A stretch of DNA of 64,000 nt from Mortierella alpina (lineage: Eukaryota; Mortierellomycota; Mortierellomycetes; Mortierellales; Mortierellaceae), in the NCBI GenBank assembly GCA_029449245.1, contig JANATF010000016.1, forward strand, positions 248,001 to 312,000, written 5' to 3'. The translations under genes and the position numbers were made by a program. Below the pieces are notes generated by a model. The model searched no databases, was not told the origin of the DNA, and saw only the letters and a list, made by a program, of their open reading frames with translations. This document shows positions 32,400 through 47,034 of this stretch, in pieces. The first letter of the stretch is position 1. The number at the start of each line of letters is the position of its first letter.

Positions 32400-33947
32400 C
32401 TAGACGAAAACGATCTTGGTCGCGCCTGTTCCTGTCACTCGGACATGATCTCCCACAATGTCCTCCAACCCTTCAGCGCCAGCTGGGTACTTGACACCAC
32501 GCCTCTCCTCTCGATCCAATCGATGGTAATGAATCACACTCTCACTCTCTCGCTTGGGCACCACCATAGCCTCTCCGTCCGTCGAGGCCGCCGCAAACCT
32601 GCCAGAGTACCTGTCCGACTAGTTGTAGTGTTCAAAGCACAGGTAAACGGGAATAGGCAAAAGTTAGCTTGGTGCGCCTGTGATGATTAGTGGGAGATGG
32701 TTTCCCCCTGACGGTCACAGAAGCAAAAGAGAAAAACGTTTTACCAGCTTGACAATTGCTTCATGCGCACTTTCAGCATCCAGGTACAACGCCTGCCCAT
32801 CCATCAACTCGACTCTAGCATCCAGCTCCCCATCCATGGACTCGGCCTCAATCCTCAGCACCTCCGGTCGGAGGACAACACCTCCCGCTCCTTCTCCTCC
32901 TCTGCCTCCAGCAATAGCCCTATCCTCGTCTTGCACATTCAACTGCAGTCGACCCTGACCAGCCACAGCCTTGATGTGATATCCACCGGTCCACTCCAAG
33001 GGCTCCTTCGATAGGGCCATTCGGGCATCCAACGAGACCAGACCCACCGCAGACTTGACCACAGCCTCTAGCCCTCCTCCCAGCACCGCCTCCTCCAACG
33101 CCCCCGTATGAATATCGCCTCGTCGCTTGACCACAGCTTTAAACACCGCTGCTTGAACATGCCCCCCGCGCAAGTCAATGCTCCCTTCATCCGTCGTCAA
33201 ACTCAGCTCCGAGAACCTAATCTGCCGCTGCCACTGCTGCCGATGCAGCCACTGCCACCACCACTGCCTCAGTAAAGACTGAACAGTATTCGAGCCACGG
33301 ATGTTCAGAAACGAGCCGTCTACGATCAGACTCCCGTCATACTCATAGGGAATCTGGATCTTGATCGTCAACCGACCACTGTCTTCAGGATGGTCCTCAG
33401 GGATATAAAACGTCACCAGCTTCGAGTCCAAGATGTTGGCGACTTTGAATTGTAGGACGGGACGTTGGCGGTCCATTGGATCCGAATATTTAGGCCGCGA
33501 GACCTCAGCTTGGAGGACATGAAGGGTAAGATATTGGACAGGGGCGGCTTCGAGGATGACTTGGCTGACGAGGTCGGCTTTGCCCCATCCAAACATGATA
33601 AGAGCTCTGCTCTCTTGGATCACAATCTTTCGGGGTCCGTCCCAAGGCACTCTGCGAGCATGATGAGGATGATGATGGGGTCGGTGAGGGTAACCCAAGT
33701 GGTGGCAGAAGGCTAGCGCTGCGACGAAAAGCACAAATAAAAGCGCAGAGGTGAGGCATCGACTTTTCCGTTGCCGGCGATCTCTTGTATCCATCCCCAC
33801 CACCACTGTTGAGAGAACGGGCGTGAAGAAATAGAAAGGGTGAGAGGGTGAGTAGAGCTGGAACAATCGCTTAATTAACATGTGCAGAACATTCACCAGG
33901 CTACATTCTACGTTACGCTGTTCACTGTCTACGTTGGGCCTGCCCAT
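32400..33947 (-). CDS. DUF4097-like putative adhesin/beta-helix membrane protein (2)
   Basis: Three exons (33947-33917, 33805-32745, 32618-32400) give 436 residues. A 31-nt first exon (MGRPNVDSEQ) joins to MDTRDRRQRKSRCLTSALLF, so a basic N-terminus is followed by one transmembrane helix (ALLFVLFVAALAF). A His-rich spacer (HRPHHHPHH) comes next, then beta-strand repeats (GSIDLRGGHVQAAVFKA, GDIHTGALEEAVLG, GLVSLDARMALS). The C-terminal exon (starting SDRYSGRF) parallels the SDNFLGDL exon of the paralogue at 12241-13826. Both share a VPW(D/E)GP motif after the membrane segment and an intron at the same place before the last exon. Role unknown; surface location is inferred. Confidence 0.72.
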
Positions 33948-34432
33948 GGCGGTTAGCTTTTTTTTTTGGAGGTTTACTGGTGGTCGTTGAAAAAGAAAGG
34001 CTGCCAGAAAGATGGTGTGTGCAAAGGAGAGGTTTAAATGGGGGAAAGGGGAGCAAAGGAGAGTGTGGGAACGAGATGAGGCCAACTTTGGCGCATGCAG
34101 CAGGCCCGTGCGTCCAATGCCCCACCCCCTTTCTCCTCCTGCTGATCAGCTCTTTTTCAGGCAAGGTCGCAGAGACTACACCCAAGGACGGGAAAGAAGC
34201 AATTGAACGCACCCCATGTGAATAAGACGAGAAAGCAAAGTGTTCTTCATCCATAGAATGAACACCTCGGGAAGTTTAGTACAGAATTATATGCTATAAA
34301 GAACAGACGACTAGAAAAAAATATAAAGACAGAGAAATGAATGCAGAAGATGAGGTCTCGTAGCGAGCGGGTGGGGTATGACCTGTCCATAAGAGCAGGG
34401 GCAGAAGAGAAAAAGGGAAGAGAGCGTGCTGT
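33948..34432. other. Spacer between Spt23-like and DUF4097-like genes
   Basis: Upstream region of the DUF4097-like gene 2 and 3' flank of the Spt23-like gene, both on the minus strand. No coding segment recognised. Confidence 0.4.
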
Positions 34433-37400
34433 TTAGACTTGGATTCCAGCAAGATTCATAAGTCCACCAGTCCACTGTCTCGCCACATCGAAGGTGGATG
34501 CGATCCTGATTATAGTCAAAGCCAGCATCACTAATTTGTAAAAGAAGCGTGCGCTTGTTAGCATGCATAGTCCAAGTAAAAAAAACTGACCATCCAACTT
34601 TCACAAACAGTGATCAGTTTCTTACCGAGCAAGACGGGGACCCAGAACAAGAACAGCATCTTGTCCTTCTTGAGACGCTTCATCTTTTGGTGATACCTGG
34701 CTCGCAGTTCCTGGATGTGCCTGTTCTCACCCACCGCCTCCACAGCTCTCTCTGCCACAGCTGCACCACCAACGACTGCACCGTGGTTGACAATCTCAGT
34801 AATAATCCTGCGTCCGCCACGCACAACCGAGGACTCGCCCACATCCGATGCAGGCGAGGGCTGCTGAGGCTCCGATCCCATGGGTGGGTAGAACCGGCGG
34901 ACCTTGCTCAAGGGCGAGGTCACCGTTGCACCACCGTGCGTGTTAGGCAGGGGTGCAGTGGTTAGCGTCAGAGGGTTGTAGGTCGAGTCCTGGGCCGGAA
35001 GAGCATAGCTGTTCACTGGCTGCTGCAGCACCGACGTGGCCGAGAATGGCTCGTGGTACACGTTCAGATAGCGACTGGGGGCCTCCTCGGGGGCAGACGC
35101 TACAGCTGATGTAGGAGTTGCCGTCACATTGTTGTTTATGAGGCAGTTGTCGGGTCCCGAGTGCAATGTCCAGAGCTCATGCGAGATTGCCTTCTCGTCC
35201 AGGATGGGCTCGCCAATGGAGCCGCTGCGCTGGTGAGCATAGGCCTGCTTCTCAGACACGGGCTGAGAAGCGGCGTCGGCCGTAGTCATCTCGTGCTTGC
35301 CGCTAAAGTTGTAGGGCATGTACGTGCCGATGTTGGCGTTGAAGGCTTGGATGGATGTGGGCATGCTGGGCATGTTCATCAAGAAGTTGCCCTTCTCCGG
35401 CAGGATCTGGTTCAAAGCCTTGAAGAACTCAAAGTCAAACGCTGGTGAGGAGGATTGCAACTGGAACAAGGTCTTTTGGAGCCAGTTAGTTCCCATCTCG
35501 GCCGCCTGGGCATCCTTGGGATCCTGGGGTAGGGATGTGGCCATGGGGATCAGACTTGGAGAGGAAGGCGCCTGGACAATATCGGCAACGTTGGGCTTGC
35601 TGTCTATTGTGTGGCTGCATCCTTCCTTCTCGCACTCGCTTTCGTTCTTGCCAGCATCGCTTCCACTCCATTGGCTCGAATCCGAAACTTCTTCGCCGAT
35701 CCACTCGCCCCTATCGAGCCAGGGCAGATCCTCAATCTCTGATCCGACAAGACTCGTCGCGTCAAAAGAGTCCTCACTCTCGTCCTCCTCTTCGAGAACA
35801 TCGCTCTCGGTAGCAAAGTGCTCCAACCACACGCCACTGTCCTCTCCATCCTCGAGCGCGTCCAAGGCCTCCAGTTCCTCATCAACCTCAGAGTCGCCTT
35901 CAGCTTCCTGAGCAGATTCGTAACCATCCGCCTCCTGCGCTCCAGCATCCACCCAGCTGTTGCTCGTCTTCAATGCCTGAACGAGGTCGGCCGCCATTGT
36001 CGGTGGGTTCATTCCAGCGAGATCTAAACAACCAACACCGTGAACACTTCGCAGCATAACGTCCGCACCCTTTCCGACCAACAGACTTGCACTTCCAACC
36101 TCACCACGCCAGCAGGCATAATGAAGGGCGCTGTATCCATTCATATCAAGAGCATCGACCTCAATATCCGCGTGAGAGACAAGAGCCTCGACAAGGCGCT
36201 CAAAGCCCTTCATGGCTCCAAAGTGGAGGAGGCGATGTCCAGTGTCACGTCGGGCCAGATTGAGAACGTCCTGGCCGCCTTCCGGCAGTTCCGCAAGCAC
36301 AGTGAGCAGAGTGAGAATTCTATCCTCAAGTCCTGCTTGGAATTCGCTGTTGGTTTCCTGATCTCCAAAGGACAGGATCAAATCTCGAACCAGATTGGCA
36401 TAGCTCATGGTGTTTTGCTGTTGTCCCTGTCCCTGACCCTGTCCTTGCTGCTGTCCCTGCTGCTGTTGGCCATTTGCGACTTGACTTCCAACAATCCTCA
36501 ATGCAATATTCCTTGCATCCTCTAGTCTGCCTGTCATCTTCAACCCAACCACCTGAAGAGCAAGTTCCATCAAAGCTTTGTCACTCTCGTCCACGTAGGT
36601 GAAGAGCATGAGCTCGCTGCTGTCTCCAGTCTGAGGAAGGGTAATGGAGGGGTGCTCCTTGAATGTCACCACGGTTGTTCCAGGCTGGATCCGGGGAGGC
36701 AAGATACAAATCAGAGTGTTGGGCGACCAGAACTGCGTAGGCAGCGCAGGAGTCGAATCAAACATTGCGGTCAGGCCAGCGTAGAAATTAGCACCAAGGA
36801 CGGTGATCTCGATGCCGCCAAAGCAAGGTCCAGAATTTGGGATCAATCTCGTCATCCGTGGCAGGATGAAACCAGGAGGCACCATCGCCAGACTGGATGA
36901 AAGGCCAAGAAGGGACGGCAGAGGCGAAGGGGAAATCATGGACGCGGTAGCGGCCAGGGGGTTGGTGGTCATGGGTGCAGACATGGCTGGCTGGGTCGCA
37001 GAGGAGGTCAATGGATTGGCTGCTGCTGGAGCTCGCCGTCTCCTCACAGGGCCGACACCCCCTGACGTGCTCGTACGGCGCCCGATAGGTGCAGGAGTCA
37101 CAGCTGCTGGGTTGTTGAACGAGTCTGGGAACAGGGCCTGCTGCTGCAGCTGCTGAAACTGCAAGTGCTGCTGCTGAAGCTGTTGTTGCTGGTGCTGGTG
37201 CTGCTGACGCTCATGTTCCTGCTGAAGTTGATGCTGCTGGCTGACGTGATCCCGCAGCTGATCCATTGTGGTGGTGCTGGAGGGTGTTGCCAGTGAGATG
37301 GGGATATCGACCAACTGCTCGGGGACCATCCTGTCGTTGTTGCTAGCATAAATGAAGCTGTTCATGGACTGAAACTGCTGTTGTCCTTCGAACGAAGTCG

Positions 37401-38778
37401 GTGGATACTCTGGTCCTGGTGTCGTTTGGCAGGCCTGAGACATTCGATCCCCGGGCGTCATAGGGGAGGATGGCGAGGGCACCTGTCGGGCATCGTCTCC
37501 TTGTGAGAATTGTGATATTAGGTCGACAATCGACATGTTGTTGGGGTTGTAGTGATTGATATCCATTGTGGCCTGAAGTGGCGATGGCGATGCGTTCGAA
37601 GATGCCGTGTCCATTTCCGACTCTTCAGACTCCTCCTCCTCTTCATCGTCGTCATCCTGGCCCGTTCCCATGTCGACTTCGCTCTCGACTTCGTCCCCTG
37701 GCGTTGTGGGCGAGCTAGGAGGTGTGAGAGTAACAACCTTGCTTGTTCCTTCGGCTGGCTTCTTGGTAGTAGTGGTCTTTCGTTGGGTGCCCGTTGCGCC
37801 CTGCTCAGGCTTCTTGACCTTAGAGGCCTTGTGGTCGTCCGTGATCATGATGGGAGGAGACATGCCCATAGCGACAATGTTGTTGGCGTAATCCCGCAGC
37901 ATAAACTGGATGCAAAATCCTTGCTTCTCGCTATGGTGTCGGCAGTAACAGGTGATGCGTGTGGGCAGGATAAGCTCTCCAGAGTTGAATTCGGCAATCT
38001 CGGTGCAGTTGAAGAGCAAGATCTTGCGCTGTTCTAGCGCAATCTGCTCGGGGTCGTCCTCGTCCAGCTGCGTGATGGGTCCAGCTGCGGTGGTCTTCTT
38101 CTTGCCGAGACTCTTCTTGCGTTGCGCGCGCTTCCTCTCACGCAAGACACATCCCGTGCAGGTCTGAATGACTTTGCTCTGATCGCTTTGGCAGACAACA
38201 GAGGCCTCGAGGTTCAGACAGGTGCCGTTATTCAATGCCTCGTAAACCTCTGGGCCTAAAAAAAGAGATAAATGCCATGCGAGATTTCAAAGATAAATAT
38301 TCAATGGTCTGCATGCCTTGTGCGACCCCGGTATTATCGAGACAAATGTCTGAGACTTGATAGGGGGGATGTTCTGTTGTGGAGAAGAATCACGTACCGA
38401 CATTCTTGGCGTTGATGCGCTTGTTCTTTTCCTTGGCGACCATATACTCGGGCAGTTTGATGTGGGTCCATGCGCCGACACGCTCATTCTGCTGGTTCAC
38501 CAGCTGGATACCCAGCTTGATTTGTGTCTCGACCCTGGACTTGGCTCCCTGCAAGGGAATCCCTGTGATGTTGACTCGAAGTCTAAACAATGCATACAGG
38601 CAAACAGGCAATGGCCAGCCATTAGCAACCAATAGCGATGCTTGTGTATGAAGGAAGTGGTCAAGAATGCACAAGTGCTCATTGGACAGCTACGCATTGC
38701 TACGCATTGCTACGCATAGCTATTCAACAGAGCACAAAAGACTCTCAAGACGTCAACGTACCCATTCTGTGACATCAT
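34433..38778 (-). CDS. Spt23/Mga2-type membrane-anchored transcription factor
   Basis: Four exons (38778-38762, 38582-38398, 38255-34626, 34530-34433) total 1309 residues. The first coding exon is only 17 nt (MMSQNG). The N-terminal part (LPEYMVAKEKNKRINAKNVG, CVLRERKRAQRKK) matches the conserved region of Spt23/Mga2. An IPT/TIG domain follows (about residues 536-612: RLIPNSGPCFGGIEITVLGA), then ankyrin repeats (about 735-815: GHRLLHFGAMKGFERLVEAL, GYSALHYACWRGEVGSASLL). A C-terminal transmembrane helix is completed only after splicing (LFLFWVPVLLVMLALTIIRI). Between them lie poly-Gln and acidic stretches. Yeast Spt23/Mga2 sit in the ER membrane, sense lipid packing or hypoxia and are released by ubiquitin-proteasome processing to activate OLE1; the same role is inferred here. 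Lys-rich residues precede the helix. Confidence 0.92.
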
Positions 38779-39892
38779 GGCTTCAGCTTCTCCTTGCTCG
38801 GAGGAATTAAAGAAACAAAAGGTTCGGAGGGAGCTTTATGGCTGTATTGCACAAATGAGAGGGTGGCCGGGTGAGTGAGCGGTGGGGTCAAGCAGTCGCT
38901 GAGGCCGTGTGGTGGTGAGCTGTGTTGAGACTGGGGGTTGGGGCGAGGTGTGTGTGCGATTGGGGCGGTGTTGGAGAGACTACTATGCAGCAGCAGCAGC
39001 AGCAGCCGTGGAGGGAAGGAGAGAAGGGGGTATAAGCCGAGCAGTGATCGTGATTGGCGAGAGACGACGATGGTGTGGAGAAAGAGACGAGCGGGAGGAC
39101 AGAGGAGGAGCGTGTGTGCGCGAGGCAGTGAGGGGGAGCGAGGAGAGTGGTAAAGAGCGAAGAGATAAAAAAAACACCAGGTGTTTGTTCACTTTGAGCC
39201 AATCTTTTTTTTTTTTTTTTTTTTGGGCTTGCTTGGGGCAAATCAAAAAAAAAGTGTGTATCAAAACAGTGTTGGGTTGGGGAGACAGCTGAACAAAGGG
39301 GGGGTTGAAAACATATGTACTACGAAAATCGGTGTGCTGTTGCACCTCGGCATCTGCAGCTGCTGCTGCTGGTCCCATCTTCCTTGCCATTGGCCATTGG
39401 CACTCTTCAGCCTGCACCTCCCGCCCAGCTGCCCACTCCAAGCGACGACGAGGACGAGCCAAGGTGGCGCCACGACCAGTGCGCATTTCACAGCACTGGG
39501 GGGTTTGTTTGGAAAGCGTGATACCTTTCGAACCAAACCTAAAAAGCTACTGCAGCAGGAGGTCCCCTGGGACGATCGCAGCAAAAGTATTTTGTTGGGA
39601 GCGCTTTTCACATGAACATCGCCTTTTGAGTTTTTTGGGCGGGGGCGGAGATTTTGAGAGAAGATCCTAACAAATGCTATCAACCCACCATACCGAGATG
39701 TCATCCGATCGCCTTTATTTCCAGCACAGACGTTAATTCCGACAGACAGCCTCCAATTCCACTACGAACAAGTGCCAGTGGCCATTTGCCATCACTCATC
39801 CCCTCCCCTCCACACGCACATCGCTTTCCTCTCCTCCACTTGCATCCTCATCACCCACGCTCCCCTCCCCGTCGCGTAATCCTCCATCCACC
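38779..39892. promoter_or_regulatory. Divergent region between Spt23-like gene and ARP3
   Basis: 1.1 kb with promoters for both genes. It contains a GCA trinucleotide run (about 38987-39007), a T-run (39207-39224), an A-run (39246-39253) and a pyrimidine-rich ARP3 leader (about 39780-39890). No coding segment recognised. Confidence 0.45.
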
Positions 39893-42073
<2,181 letters not shown>

Positions 42074-42441
42074 ACGGGCGGTATACATGTGATAGGCTCG
42101 CAGAAGGAAAGGAGAGTTGCGCAACGACGGCAACAAACAAAATAAGAAAAAGAAAAAGTTACCTCTAATGCAACCTGTTTCGTATGGCCTGGTCAAGGAC
42201 CTTCACTAGACAAAGCATTTGAGTAAACTCGATACACAGTATGCTTGTGGGGCGGACCTGAACGGATGCCCCCCTTCCAATCCTTCTGATGACGTTTCAC
42301 TCGACACAGCTGGGTTGGGAGTCGGCGGGTGGTGACTGGCTTCTTGATTTGCATAAACACAATATGAGAGACGCATTTTTTTCTCTCTTCTCTCCTCCTC
42401 CCCCACGTCAATCTCGCCTTCCCTCCATCAATCTATCCATC

Positions 42442-44281
42442 ATGAGCAAGACCGCTGACAAGAAGAAGCTCACCGTTGCTGCCCAGGAGACTGAGGACTT
42501 CACCGTCGCGTAAGGGTCACCTCCCCCTCTGTTTTCTTGGCTTGAAAGCTTGCTTGTTCCAACGACAAGATCTCGCACAAAAGATAGACTACATTCCCAG
42601 GAACCTTGAACACCACTAGACTCGAAGAGGATTCCACCGACCTACCCCTTCCCCTTCCCCCTTGCTACTCGCTATTCCTTGAACCCACCCTTTTTCTCGC
42701 CTATGGATGCATCCTATGCACAATTCCTAACGAAGCGCTTTTGCAAACCTTTAGTAACACCGACGTTCTCACCAAGTACAAGGCTGCTGCCGATATCACC
42801 AACCGTATGTGATCCCAGTCGTCTTTCTCCGCATTGGAGGCATATCATTGGATGCAAACGATTGAAAGGATGGTCAACCTGGCACCGTAATGACTCGCTG
42901 AACGCGCTGGAACTGACTCGTTTGTACGTTTTGAATTCTCTTTCCTGTAGGTGTTATCGCTCAGGTCGCTGCTGCTTGCGTTGACGGTGCCTCTGTCTTG
43001 GAGATCTGCGTTAACGGTGACAAGGCTATTGAGGAGGGCACCAAGGCTGTCTACAACAAGGGCAAGGTCAACAAGGGTATGCTTTCTCCACAATGCCTCA
43101 CTGGACAGACAAACCAAAAAAATTGACTGGCATGATGCTCCTTGTGCAACGAGTCGTTTTTCTCACGCAATACCGCCTCTTTCAATACCACTCGCGTATG
43201 CTTGCATGAATTAGGTGTCGGTTTCCCCACTGCCATTTCTGTCAACAACACCATTTGCCACTTCTCTCCCCTCGCCGCTGATGCCGAGGGTGCTTTGAAG
43301 TTGAAGACTGGCGATATGGTCAAGGTGTACGTGTTTAATGTTCGCAGGAGGCACGGGAAAGTTATTGCTATGTTGTTTTGACAGCTCAGTTGATATTAAC
43401 GTCTTTCTTTTTCATCAAAAACCAAATGACACCTCTATAGTGAGCTCGGTGCCCAGATTGACGGATATGGCGCCATTGCCGCCACCACCCTCGTTGTCGG
43501 TGCCTCCAAGGAGAACCCCATCAAGGGCAAGCAGGCCGATGTTCTCATGGCTGCTTACCAGGCTGCTGAGGCTGCCGTCCGCCTGATCCGCGCCGGCAAC
43601 GCCAACACCCCCGTGACGGACCACGTCCAGCGCATTGCTACCGCCTACGGATGCAAGCCCGTCGAGGGTATGCTCTCGCACCAGCAGGAGAAGAACGTCA
43701 TTGACGGCAAGAAGCAGATCATCCTTAACCCCACAGAGAACCAGCGTCAGGACTTTGAGAAGTGCACCTTTGCCGAGAACGAGGTCTACTGCGTTGATAT
43801 TATGGTCTCTTCGGGCGATGGCAAGATCAAGAACAACGCTTCGCGCACGACCATCTACAAGAAGACTGCCACCAACTACAGCTTGAAGATGCAGACTTCG
43901 CGTGTGGTTCTCTCTGAGATTACCAAGAAGTTTGGTCAGTTCCCCTTCAACTTGCGTCAGATGGAGGATGAGCGCAAGGCTCGCATGGGATTGCTCGAGT
44001 GCATCAAGCACAACGTTGTCACTGCTTACGACGTTATGGAGGAGAAGGAGGGCGAGTTTGTGGCCCAGTTCTTGTTCACTGTGTGCGTCATGCCCTCGGG
44101 ACCTCTCCGTATCACCAACACCCCTATTGACCTCGAGTTGATCCAGACTGAGAAGAAGATTGAGGATGAGGAGATTGTCAGCCTGTTGGCTTCCGAGATC
44201 AAGCCCAAGAAGAAGAGCGCTAACAAGAAGAAGAAGGCCGATGCTGCTGCTGCCGGCACTGCTGAGGAGAAGAAGGAATAA
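42442..44281 (+). CDS. PA2G4/Ebp1 homologue (fission-yeast Cdb4-like)
   Basis: Five exons (42442-42509, 42755-42804, 42951-43076, 43215-43326, 43441-44281) give 398 residues. It has the methionine-aminopeptidase (pita-bread) fold without the full set of metal ligands: [73 protein letters not shown] Lys-rich tail ([18 protein letters not shown]) matches the RNA- and ribosome-binding end of Ebp1. Family members bind 60S ribosomal subunits near the exit tunnel; the fission-yeast member was first isolated as a curved-DNA-binding protein. It ends 56 bases from the convergent BTB gene, so the 3' UTRs probably overlap. Confidence 0.95.
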
Positions 44282-44337
44282 AAAGGATTAGGCGAGGAAG
44301 GTTGATCTACTCTTTTAATTACACACATATATTATTG

Positions 44338-46666
44338 CTATTTATCTATTGCTCGGATGGAAGAGAGTTCGGTGATGATCTCGCCAAAAATCGCGCTGCA
44401 CTCTGGATGGTCAAAGTAATCCTGCTGAACCTTCTTCTGGACGATCACGAGCACACAGTGCTTGACCACAAACTTGATGACGCGTGGGCGCAGCTCCTCA
44501 AAGAGGTAGGCGGTTCGGAACAAGAAGGGGACTGCCCAGGAGGCATGCAACCCCCATAGAATGCGCGTTCCAGCCATTTCTCGGAGAGGGACGATGTTGT
44601 AGCGATCGGCGAGGAGGTACAGGTCTTCCCAGGTGGGTGCTTCACCCAGGGCTTGATCCTCAGTCAGGGATTGTGGGATGGACGCCGGTCGGAGTTCGCC
44701 CAAGTAGATAAACTCGATCAGGACGCGGAAGCAGTGAATGTCAACGTCCTTGATGAGGATCTTTTTCACACCTGGACCTCCCTCTGCAAACGAGCTCGAG
44801 AACATGGTTTGGAAGTATTCGACCTGAGAGAGGACGATCTTGTGAGCTCCGATCGTTTGCTTCCCACAGGGGGCGGATATTTGGTCCACATGGCTGTTAC
44901 TGTTGCTGCTGTTGCTGCTGTTGTTGCGATGGGAGTGGATAGGATTCTCGGTAAGGCTGGCGGGTTTCGTTGTTGCAGGATTGTCGTCCGTTGTCCCTGC
45001 TGGGGGGTTTTCCTCTGGCTTCTCAGAACTCTTGTCTTCTTGCTGCACCTCTTCTGGGTCGGTACTCTTCTTCACATCGTCGGGCTTGTCGATGGGGTCT
45101 CTCCTGATTTCGGAATCGATCACTTGCTTGAGGTCCGCGGGAGGATTCTTAAACTCAAAGAACACGTCGTGCGAGTCGTGATCGTCCAACATCCTGCCCA
45201 GAATGGTCTCGCAGTAAGTAGAGGCTTTTCTGAACCCGAAGAGAGGGGGTTGAGCGGTGAAAAGTGGCGCAGTGTGCTTTGTAGGTTCTGAATTGTAGAG
45301 TCCAATCGAGGCCGCAAACAGGTTGCTGTCGTGGATTGCTGGGAGGTGCTTGGCTTCAATTGGACCTATTTATGATGATAAATTCGTATTAAAGTACACC
45401 TGTTAGCACTGACCAAAAACAGTTGAGGGAAAGGAGGAGACGACCAGAAGCAAGGCGCCGTTGAAAATACTTGCCAGAGATGCTCATCATCAGGGACTCG
45501 GTCCAACGTGTGACAGCCGTCGCCGTGGGCAATCGACGGTGCATGCCCAGGATAGTTGCAGACTTGACCCAATCAAAGCGGTCCATGACTTCCAAAGACG
45601 GGAATTGGATCTGGAAGAGAAAGGTGTCTTCGACGGCCTTGACCACACATGAGATGCATATATCGTCTGGTTTTTCAGTCTTGATGTTAAAGGACGCCGA
45701 GAAGGACTTTTCTGCGTTGCCGACCATGGCGGCGCTCCAGGTCATATCGAGGCCCACACTCATCCTGCCCGGGTTGTGAAGGGCATTGGTGACTTTGAAG
45801 AGAGACTCTGTGCTTCCAAATAGGCCCGTCGAGGTGGGCGTGGTGGTCGTTGTCCAAGCGGTAGCGGTGCTTGGAGTGACGGTGGCGGTGCTCTGGCCGA
45901 AAAGGCCGCCCGTCGAGGCCGAGTTGTTGGCAGCGGTCAAGGTGGAGGGTGTCATATTAAAAAGAGCACTCGGGGTGAAGGTGCTGGCAGCGACGCCTCG
46001 AGTCCACAGACTGTTTGGAGGAGGGATGCTAGCTGTGGTTGATCCAAAGGACGGTTGACCAAAGGAAAAACTACCCGCAGTGGGGACGCTGGCTGCAGTC
46101 GATGTGGTCGCTGTCCCCTGACCAAAATATCGCGAGGAGTTTGCAGCGTTGGGTGCGATGGTGCCGGACACCAGGGGAGTCGCAGGAGTGCCTGAGGCGG
46201 AGGTGCCGCCCGCTGTGTTTGAGACTGCGTTCGAGGCGGGAGTCGTGGCGCTGGCTGAGGTGAACCGCGGGCTGTTCGTGGCCGAAGCTGTGGCGGTACT
46301 TGGCGTGACGATGGGCGTGCTTGGCGTGAACGTGGGCGTGGTCAGAGGCATGGGAGACGCGTTGGAAGCAGCCGCTGCAGTTGCTCCTGCCGTGCCCAAG
46401 CTTGTAGTCGCAGCGGTCGCAGGACGCGAGCTGGTGGTGGGGGTAGTAGCCATAGATGTGGTGCTTGAGGTGGCCTGTGGGGCAGGGGCCGTTGCGCTGA
46501 CTTGCGAGGCTGTCTGGCTGCTGCGTAGACTACGGATGAGTCTCCCGCGAGTGTCGAGGCTGGCGGGGGCGATACTGGTGCGCGGTGCCGGTGGCTGTGG
46601 CTGCTCTGGCTGCTGTGAGTGTCCTGCTGGAATAGGGCGGATGATGGTGCTGGAATACCTGCTCAT
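44338..46666 (-). CDS. BTB/POZ protein with FG-repeat N-terminus
   Basis: Two exons (46666-45475 and 45365-44338) give 739 residues. Residues about 1-330 are Ser/Thr/Ala/Pro-rich with several FG motifs (SFSFGQPSFGS, GGLFGQS, TGLFGSTES, RYFGQG) like those of FG nucleoporins. A folded region of about 200 residues follows (MSVGLDMTWSAAMVGNAEKS...), perhaps MATH-like but not assignable by eye. A BTB domain is near residues 560-660 (AHKIVLSQVEYFQTMFSSSF, VLIEFIYLGEL, LYLLADRYNIVPLREMA). The intron starts with GC (TCTG|GCAAGT), since the GT three bases on would break the frame. BTB domains of this kind often serve as Cul3 substrate adaptors, so a ubiquitin-ligase adaptor linked to nuclear pores is possible but unproven. 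Confidence 0.78.
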
Positions 46667-47034
46667 TCTGATCTCGGCCGGACGACGAAGAAAGCAGATG
46701 GGCCGACAGACAACAGAGGCGGACAACTGGAGACGGACAACAGAGACGGACGACAATGACGGGGGTGTGAGGAATGGGCGAGATGAACAAAAGCACGACT
46801 CGGCCACGAAATAGAACAAAAACGCTCGTTTCTCCTTCACCTCGTCAACTCCGTCCACGCGCTCCTTTCCTTTCCTTTGTTCTTGCTCGTGTTCCTTTTC
46901 CTGTCCACCTATCCTCTCTCCTTCTCTTCCTCTCTGCCTTCCCTTTCTCCCTCCTTTGCTTCCTTTGTCTCCATCTCTTCCTTGCGCGCATTCCTCCTCC
47001 TCCCATTGCATCCAGGCGAGCGACACTGGCCAGC
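46667..47034. promoter_or_regulatory. Divergent promoter, BTB and VPS9-ankyrin genes
   Basis: 368 bases between two start codons pointing away from each other. A strongly pyrimidine-rich plus strand at 46855-46995 probably belongs to the leader of the VPS9-ankyrin gene. Confidence 0.45.
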
